From Verrucomicrobiaceae bacterium (lineage in GTDB: Bacteria; Verrucomicrobiota; Verrucomicrobiia; Verrucomicrobiales; Verrucomicrobiaceae), in assembly GCA_027486585.1 (NCBI GenBank), contig JAIXOU010000033.1:1-58178 (forward strand): 58,178 nucleotides of DNA, written 5' to 3'. A program made the position numbers and the translations under genes. Below are positions 53,958 to 58,178 of the stretch, in pieces. The notes below the pieces were generated by a model. It worked only from the letters and a program-made list of their open reading frames with translations, searched no databases and was not told the DNA's origin. Numbering within the stretch: the stretch's first letter is position 1; each line of letters starts with the position of its first letter.

Positions 53958-55181
53958 ATGAGCACGACCTCAACATCTGCCCAAGTGCCCAAGCTCCGGT
54001 TTTCGGGGTTTGAGGGGGAGTGGCATGCAACGACTATCTTTGAAGTTGGGAAAGTAGTCACTGGTGGAACTCCAGATACTACCAACCGGAGCCTCTATGG
54101 AGGCGGATTCATGTTCGTTTCGCCGGCTGACATTGGCGATGCCCGCTACGTCAATGCGACGGCTAAAACCCTCACAGAGGCTGGTCACCGAGCAGGTAGA
54201 AGAATCCCGAAAGGCAGCATTCTGTTCGTCTGCATAGGATCAACCATCGGAAAAGTTGCTCAAGCGGGTGCGGAATGCACAACCAACCAGCAGATTAACG
54301 CTGTTGTTCCGGACAGAAAGAATGACTCCAATTTCCTTGTGTGCGTGCTCGACAAGCAGGCGGCTCAGATTCGTCTGCTTGCGGGCAAACAAGCCGTCCC
54401 AATCATCAACAAGAGCACCTTTGCAGCAATCCAGATAACAATCCCCACGCTCCCCGAGCAGCAAAAGATCGCGGCGTTCCTGACGGCGGTGGATGGGCGG
54501 ATCGAGCAACTGAGCCGGAAGAAAGCCCTGCTGGAGGCCACCAAGAAGGGCGTGATGCAACAGCTCTTCACCCAAACCCTCCGCTTCCAAGACGACCACG
54601 GCCACGACTTCCCATATTGGGAGGAGAAGACGCTGGGGGAAGTTGCTAAACTCTCAAAAGGCGCAGGGATTTCCAAGGCAGATATCGAAGAGTCAGGCGC
54701 GACACCCTGCATTCGCTACGGCGAACTCTACACTGAATACGCCGAATTGATCAGCGTGGTGAAGTCACGAACCAATTTGCCCGTGAAGGATTTGGTTTTA
54801 AGCCGCAAGAACGATGTGATCATTCCGGCTTCGGGAGAGACTCACATCGACATTGCGAGAGCTGCCTGTGTGATGGAAGACGGGGTGGCTTTGGGTGGTG
54901 ACCTGAACATCATGCGAACCAAACACAACGGGGTCTTCCTCGCTTACTACCTCAATAATGCCTGCAAGCATGCAATCGCGAGTGTGGCTCAGGGAAGCTC
55001 GGTGGTTCATCTTTACCCTGATCAACTTCGAAGGTTGGCGCTTCGACTCCCCAGCCTGCCCGAACAAACGAAGATCGCGGGCTTCCTGAGCGCGTTGGAC
55101 GGGAAGATCGGGGCGGTGGGAGAGCAGATGAGGCAGACGCAGGCCTGGAAGAAGGGGCTGCTGCAGCAGATGTTTGTGTGA
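53958..55181 (+). CDS. hsdS: Type I restriction-modification specificity subunit
   Basis: The 407-residue protein has two target-recognition domains separated by conserved helical regions. The first TRD spans about residues 12-165 (begins PKLRFSGFEGEWHATTIFEV). The central conserved region has LPEQQKIAAFLTAVDGRIEQL and QQLFTQTLRFQD. The second TRD spans about 215-365, and the distal conserved region reads LPEQTKIAGFLSALDGKIGA followed by WKKGLLQQMFV. It would direct the methylase to a bipartite DNA site. It follows the broken hsdM by 127 bases; no hsdR is visible in the window. Its 3' end recurs twice downstream. Confidence 0.9.
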   Translation: MSTTSTSAQVPKLRFSGFEGEWHATTIFEVGKVVTGGTPDTTNRSLYGGGFMFVSPADIGDARYVNATAKTLTEAGHRAGRRIPKGSILFVCIGSTIGKVAQAGAECTTNQQINAVVPDRKNDSNFLVCVLDKQAAQIRLLAGKQAVPIINKSTFAAIQITIPTLPEQQKIAAFLTAVDGRIEQLSRKKALLEATKKGVMQQLFTQTLRFQDDHGHDFPYWEEKTLGEVAKLSKGAGISKADIEESGATPCIRYGELYTEYAELISVVKSRTNLPVKDLVLSRKNDVIIPASGETHIDIARAACVMEDGVALGGDLNIMRTKHNGVFLAYYLNNACKHAIASVAQGSSVVHLYPDQLRRLALRLPSLPEQTKIAGFLSALDGKIGAVGEQMRQTQAWKKGLLQQMFV

Positions 55182-55187
55182 TGAAGA

Positions 55188-55346
55188 TCTTTCCGCCACC
55201 CTTCGCATTAGGTCGCCCCTTCAGGGCTCCGGCGTCTTTGCGCGGCAAACCCAGGGCGTTGCCCTGGGCTGCGATAGGCCGCGCCTTTGGCGCTCAAGAA
55301 AGCGCACCAACGGTGCAATCTATAGCAGCGAAGGGCAACGCCCTGG
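55188..55346. repeat. REP-like palindromic element inserted between two hsdS tail copies
   Basis: This 159-base GC-rich stretch contains the perfect palindrome CCCAGGGCGTTGCCCTGGG (55250-55268) and a matching AAGGGCAACGCCCTGG at its right end (55331-55346), so the element has nested inverted repeats. It is bounded on both sides by a 62-base direct repeat of the hsdS 3' end. An open frame of 74 codons crosses it but only by carrying the duplicated hsdS tail. Confidence 0.7.
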
Positions 55347-55408
55347 AGATGAGGCAGACGCAGGCCTGGAAGAAGGGGCTGCTGCAACGGATGTTTGTGT
55401 GATGAAGA
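55347..55408 (+). pseudogene. Second copy of the hsdS 3' end (62 bp)
   Basis: Bases 55347-55408 repeat 55126-55187 almost exactly (a change of about two bases within the GLLQQM codons). The copy encodes the last residues MRQTQAWKKGLLQRMFV and extends 6 bases past the stop. It is separated from the real hsdS end by the REP-like element. Confidence 0.8.
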
Positions 55409-55447
55409 CCACTTGAAATCCCAGCTCTTCACCCACAAAGTTGATCC

Positions 55448-55702
55448 ATGAAGACCATCACCGAGCAACTCCAGGATTCGCAATCCGAGCAAACGCTCGA
55501 TTATCTGGAGCAGCAGATCCCCAGCCTCTCTGCCGCAGCCGTGGATGTGGCCTACTTTCAGGCCCTAGCTAGCGGCCAGACGGTGCTGGTAAGCGGTGAG
55601 GGCGGCATTTACCAGGCTCTCCCTGATGGCACCCAAAAGCTGGTAAAGAAGCTGGCGAAACCCCTGAGTGTGCCAGTGGGCACCAAGGTGAAGATCTCCT
55701 GA
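55448..55702 (+). CDS. Small protein, probable antitoxin partner of the zeta-type kinase
   Basis: The 84-residue protein has a helical N-terminal half (ITEQLQDSQSEQTLDYLEQQ) and a C-terminal half ending in VGTKVKIS. I do not recognise a family. Its stop lies 3 bases before the zeta-type gene, the gene order (small protein first, toxin second) of epsilon-zeta-like toxin-antitoxin modules. The antitoxin role is inferred from this coupling only. Confidence 0.65.
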   Translation: MKTITEQLQDSQSEQTLDYLEQQIPSLSAAAVDVAYFQALASGQTVLVSGEGGIYQALPDGTQKLVKKLAKPLSVPVGTKVKIS

Positions 55703-55705
55703 ACC

Positions 55706-56449
55706 ATGAGCGTGCCCCGACTGCGCATGTTCGCCGGGCCCAACGGCTCCGGCAAAAGCACAATCAAGAGCGTGGTGCCGTCGAAGCTGCTGGGAGTGTA
55801 TTTGAACCCGGATGAGATCCAGAAGGAGATCGAGGACCGCGGCTTTCTGGATGTACGGCACTACGGCGTGGAGACGACGCGGGAGGAGATTCTAAACTTC
55901 TTTATGAACTCGACCCTGCTGCAAAAAGCAGGCTTGGACGATGAGGCGGCCTGCCTGCGCTTCACGGACGGGAAGCTGGACTTCTTCGAGGTGATCGTGA
56001 ACGCCTACTTTGCCTCGGTGGCGGCGGATTTCCTGCGGCAGAAGCTGCTGGAGAAGCGGGTTTCCTTTTCCTTTGAGACAGTGATGTCGTCACCGGACAA
56101 GGTGGCACTGCTGAAGCAGGCGCAGTCGCTGGGCTACCGAACCTACCTCTACTACATCGCCACCGAAGACCCGGCGATCAACGTGGCGCGTGTGAAGGCC
56201 CGGGTGAACCTGGGCGGGCATGATGTGCCGGAAGACAAGATCGTGAGCCGCTATGCGCGGTCGCTGAACCTGCTGCTGGAGGCGGTGAAACGCACCCACC
56301 GAGCCTACCTTTTCGACAACTCCCGCCAAGGCACCGAGCACCTCTGGGTGGCGGAAATCACCGACGCCGAGGAACTGGAAGTGAAATGCGATCCTATGCC
56401 GCTCTGGTTCCAAAAAGCAGTGTGGGAGAAGATCAACCCGCCTGCCTAA
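55706..56449 (+). CDS. Zeta-toxin-family P-loop kinase
   Basis: The 247-residue protein has the Walker A motif FAGPNGSGKST at about residues 8-18, LNPDEIQKEI as the conserved Asp region, FSFETVMSSPDKV (with the substrate-binding Glu) and YLFDNS near the C-terminus, all typical of zeta/PezT-related kinases. Family members phosphorylate UDP-GlcNAc or related sugars and stop growth. It follows the small putative antitoxin by 3 bases. It sits between hsdS tail copies, inside a type I restriction locus. Chromosomal zeta-like proteins without proven toxicity exist, so toxicity is inferred. Confidence 0.82.
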   Translation: MSVPRLRMFAGPNGSGKSTIKSVVPSKLLGVYLNPDEIQKEIEDRGFLDVRHYGVETTREEILNFFMNSTLLQKAGLDDEAACLRFTDGKLDFFEVIVNAYFASVAADFLRQKLLEKRVSFSFETVMSSPDKVALLKQAQSLGYRTYLYYIATEDPAINVARVKARVNLGGHDVPEDKIVSRYARSLNLLLEAVKRTHRAYLFDNSRQGTEHLWVAEITDAEELEVKCDPMPLWFQKAVWEKINPPA

Positions 56450-56472
56450 AAAAACGTGATGCAATGCGCCAT

Positions 56473-56604
56473 CTCCCTCACCGAACAAACGAAGATCACG
56501 AGCTTCCTGAGTAAGTTGGGCGGTAAGATCGGGGCGGTGGGAGAGCAGATGAGACAGACTAAGGCCTGGAAGAAGGGTTGCTTCAGCCGCAGATGTTTGT
56601 GTGA
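56473..56604 (+). pseudogene. Third, diverged copy of the hsdS 3' end
   Basis: Translation gives LTEQTKITSFLSKLGGKIGA then EQMRQTKAWKKG, matching the distal conserved region of the real hsdS (55060-55181) with a handful of changes, then a one-base deletion shifts the frame. No start or TRD precedes it: the zeta stop lies only about 20 bases upstream. It is the tail of another specificity gene or a duplication. Confidence 0.8.
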
Positions 56605-56646
56605 AGCGGCTTGGTCTTGACCTCATCCAGCGAAGCCAGAACCTAT

Positions 56647-56708
56647 CGACAAAAGAATGGGGACAAGAGAATGACTTCTCAGATTCTTCTGTCCCCATTC
56701 TCCTGTCG
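56647..56708. repeat. Palindromic repeat upstream of the Fic gene
   Basis: Arms of 26 bases (56647-56672 and 56683-56708) centred on AGAATGGGGACA and its complement TGTCCCCATTCT pair with a few mismatches around a 10-base loop. It has the look of a dispersed REP-type element and lies between the third hsdS tail copy and the Fic gene. Confidence 0.75.
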
Positions 56709-56773
56709 AAGAAATCGCCGTAACCCGCGCCGCCCTCAGCAAGGAGGACTGGATCCACTCAAAGTAAGAGAAA

Positions 56774-56830
56774 GGTTGGCTCAAGGTTGTCTGATGAGTT
56801 GACTAATCGGTTGTCTCATGGTTGTCTCAC
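56774..56830. repeat. Cluster of 11-bp GGTTGTCTCA-type repeats directly before the Fic start
   Basis: Five imperfect units of GGTTGTCTCAN (at about 56774, 56785, 56796, 56809 and 56820) run head to tail and stop 4 bases before the chosen ATG of the Fic gene. Spacing of about one helical turn makes them possible operator sites; this is unproven. Confidence 0.6.
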
Positions 56831-56833
56831 GAC

Positions 56834-57835
56834 ATGGCCTATCAGCCTCAATTTTCGATCTCACCAGAGCTGCTCTCCCTCGTAGAGGAGATCATCGTGC
56901 TGAGGGAACGCATCTTGGCGGCTTCCGTGGGGCTTTCCTGGATTCCCGCGCTACAAAAGGACACTCGCACCCGGAACGGTCATGCGTCCACGGCGATCGA
57001 GGGCAATCCATTAACGCTCGAAGAGGTCCGCGCTCTGGAGGAAGGGCGGACTGTGGTGTCACCCGCGCCGCGCTTTCAGCGGGAAGTGACAAATTACTTT
57101 GCCGGACTGCGCTATGTCGAAAAGACGGCTTTGATCAAAAAAGTGCGGCATGAGCACCTCTTTGAGCTGCATCGGCTGCTGGCAGGCGAGGTGATGGACC
57201 AGGGCACTGCGGGGGCCTACCGCACAATCGGTGTACGGGTGGGGAATCATTTCCCGCCGCACCCGAATGACGTTTCACCGCTGATGTTCGAGCTACTGGA
57301 GTGGTGGAATACCCAGGCCACGCAGCTTTCCCCCATCCTGAGTTCGGCGATCCTGCACTACCGTTTTGAAGACATCCATCCCTTTGCGGATGGGAACGGG
57401 CGCACGGGCCGTGCCCTAGCGCTGTGGGAGCTCTACCGGCGCGGCTTTGACTCCCATCACATTTTCTCCGTGGATGAATACTACTGGGAGGATCGCCCGG
57501 CCTACTATGCGGCTCTGGAGCAGGTGCGGCTGGCAGGCGAAGACCTTTCCCGCTGGCTGGAGTATTCGGCCACGGGGCTGAAACAAACCCTGGAGCGTGT
57601 GTGGCTGCGGGTGCAGCGCTTTCAATACGCCAGCCCTGAAAAAATCAACCTCACCCCGAAACAGGAGCATCTGCTGAGCCTGCTGCGCGATCATGGCAGT
57701 CTGGCACCGGCAGAGATTTGGAAGCTGCTAAATGTTTCCAAACAAGGGACGAATAAACTCATGAAGCCGCTGCTGGATGCCGGAATGATCGTGAAACGTG
57801 GCACCGCCAAAACAGGCCGTTATTTCATTCCATGA
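56834..57835 (+). CDS. Fic-domain protein with N-terminal inhibitory motif and C-terminal wHTH
   Basis: From the ATG at 56834 the product is 333 residues. The N-terminal region carries HASTAIEGNPLTLEEV, fitting the self-inhibition motif (S/T)xxxE(G/N) of class II Fic proteins. The Fic core has the catalytic motif HPFADGNGRTGRALALWEL with the AMP-transferring His. The C-terminal 65 residues (LTPKQEHLLSLLRDHGSLA to the end) form a winged helix. Such proteins usually AMPylate a target protein or regulate themselves. A TTG at 56822 would also open the frame but lies within the upstream repeats. It stands at the edge of the restriction locus; its target is unknown. Confidence 0.88.
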   Translation: MAYQPQFSISPELLSLVEEIIVLRERILAASVGLSWIPALQKDTRTRNGHASTAIEGNPLTLEEVRALEEGRTVVSPAPRFQREVTNYFAGLRYVEKTALIKKVRHEHLFELHRLLAGEVMDQGTAGAYRTIGVRVGNHFPPHPNDVSPLMFELLEWWNTQATQLSPILSSAILHYRFEDIHPFADGNGRTGRALALWELYRRGFDSHHIFSVDEYYWEDRPAYYAALEQVRLAGEDLSRWLEYSATGLKQTLERVWLRVQRFQYASPEKINLTPKQEHLLSLLRDHGSLAPAEIWKLLNVSKQGTNKLMKPLLDAGMIVKRGTAKTGRYFIP

Positions 57836-57920
57836 GCGACCTCATCCCGACACCCTCAACTGGAGTTTTGACCGCGTGGTGGATTACGTGGCGACTTTCA
57901 TCAAAGGTATCGCGGCCTAA
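57836..57920 (+). pseudogene. Short C-terminal gene remnant after the Fic gene
   Basis: In the frame one base off the Fic frame the sequence reads HERPHPDTLNWSFDRVV and DYVATFIKGIAA before a TAA at about 57918-57920. It has the look of the end of a real protein (balanced amphipathic helix, no start codon), and could be what is left of a deleted downstream gene of the restriction locus. I cannot name the family. Confidence 0.3.
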
Positions 57921-57993
57921 GGGGCGACTTCGAACGCGGCGCAGCCCTGCTGATTCTTCTTGGCATTGACGCCTCAGCGTGCAGCATTTGAGC

Positions 57994-58178
57994 ATGCTTG
58001 AATCTCGACAAACTCCTTTGGCTTCGCGGATGGTTTTTGCCTGGCGGGTGATGATGTACTTTGGGCTGGCCCTGGGAGTCATTGGGGTGGCTTTGGGTAT
58101 CGGGGTTCTGGGGTATCATTACATCGCCGGGTTTGCGTGGGTGGACTCGATCCTGAATGCCTCCATGATACTGGGTGG
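57994..58178 (+). CDS. N-terminus of a membrane protein cut by the window edge
   Basis: The frame from the ATG at 57994 gives 61 residues and no stop before the edge. It contains a long hydrophobic segment (about 19-45: MMYFGLALGVIGVALGIGVL) followed by YIAGFAWVDSILNASMILGG. I do not recognise it with confidence; a re-entrant or second membrane segment may follow the ASMILGG stretch, as in two-TM channel-like proteins. It is probably unrelated to the restriction locus. Confidence 0.55.
   Translation, partial: MLESRQTPLASRMVFAWRVMMYFGLALGVIGVALGIGVLGYHYIAGFAWVDSILNASMILG

Noticed and set aside
55178..55402. A 74-codon frame after hsdS
   Set aside because: It reads through the palindromic element and ends in the duplicated hsdS tail, so it is a by-product of the duplication and not a gene.

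Overview
The window looks like a chromosomal segment of a Gram-negative member of the PVC superphylum, most likely a verrucomicrobium near Prosthecobacter/Verrucomicrobium. That placement is inference from gene style: secreted esterases, an M19-type dipeptidase and palindromic intergenic repeats. No rRNA or other marker is present to settle it. Base composition is mixed. The housekeeping genes are moderately GC-rich, a stretch at about 24.8-28.9 kb is visibly A+T-rich, and the right-hand defence region is very GC-rich.

Layout. (1) 0-8.1 kb: a partial gene at the left edge, a truncated metallo-hydrolase relic, the K+ transporter gene kup followed at once by a short KdpD-like kinase and a KdpE-like regulator, a periplasmic dipeptidase, a secreted esterase and a Bro-N protein. 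fabF follows at 8.2-9.5 kb with a strong terminator. (2) 9.8-15.4 kb, plus strand: a complete pseudaminic acid pathway (pseB, pseC, pseF, a fused pseG-pseH, pseI) with two gene relics inside or beside it, then an orphan polytopic membrane protein (15.5-17.3 kb). (3) 34.2 down to 17.3 kb, minus strand: a surface-glycan cluster with an OafA-like acyltransferase, several glycosyltransferases, an asparagine-synthase-like amidotransferase, FkbM and class I methyltransferases, two DegT/DnrJ aminotransferases, an oxidoreductase, an SDR dehydratase/epimerase, two hexapeptide acyltransferases, a polyprenol-phosphate-type GT2 and a flippase-like membrane protein. (4) 40.0 down to 34.2 kb, minus strand: the core operon nusA-infB-rbfA-nrnA-truB, which runs into the glycan cluster with only 35 bp between truB and the acyltransferase. 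(5) 40.2-51.8 kb: phosphohexomutase, dihydroorotase, a large unknown protein with a CHAT-like C-terminus, a GT2/methyltransferase pair, an alpha/beta hydrolase, a membrane-anchored unknown, trpG/pabA, a GT4 and an RluA-type pseudouridine synthase. (6) 51.8-58.2 kb: a defence-type accessory island. It holds a 41-bp minisatellite, a type I methylase gene (hsdM) interrupted by one in-frame amber codon, hsdS, a small protein plus zeta-type toxin kinase pair, two extra relics of the hsdS 3' end, several long palindromes, a Fic protein preceded by 11-bp repeats, and a truncated membrane protein at the edge.

How it fits together. The pse genes should supply CMP-pseudaminic acid. The minus-strand cluster should build and export a decorated surface glycan containing acylated amino sugars and probably amidated uronic acids; the pse sugar may be one of its donors. 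The right-hand island is the most unusual part: no hsdR is visible, the methylase carries a nonsense codon, and the hsdS tail occurs three times with a toxin module lodged between the copies. This looks like a type I restriction locus being remodelled or decaying around a toxin-antitoxin and a Fic gene.
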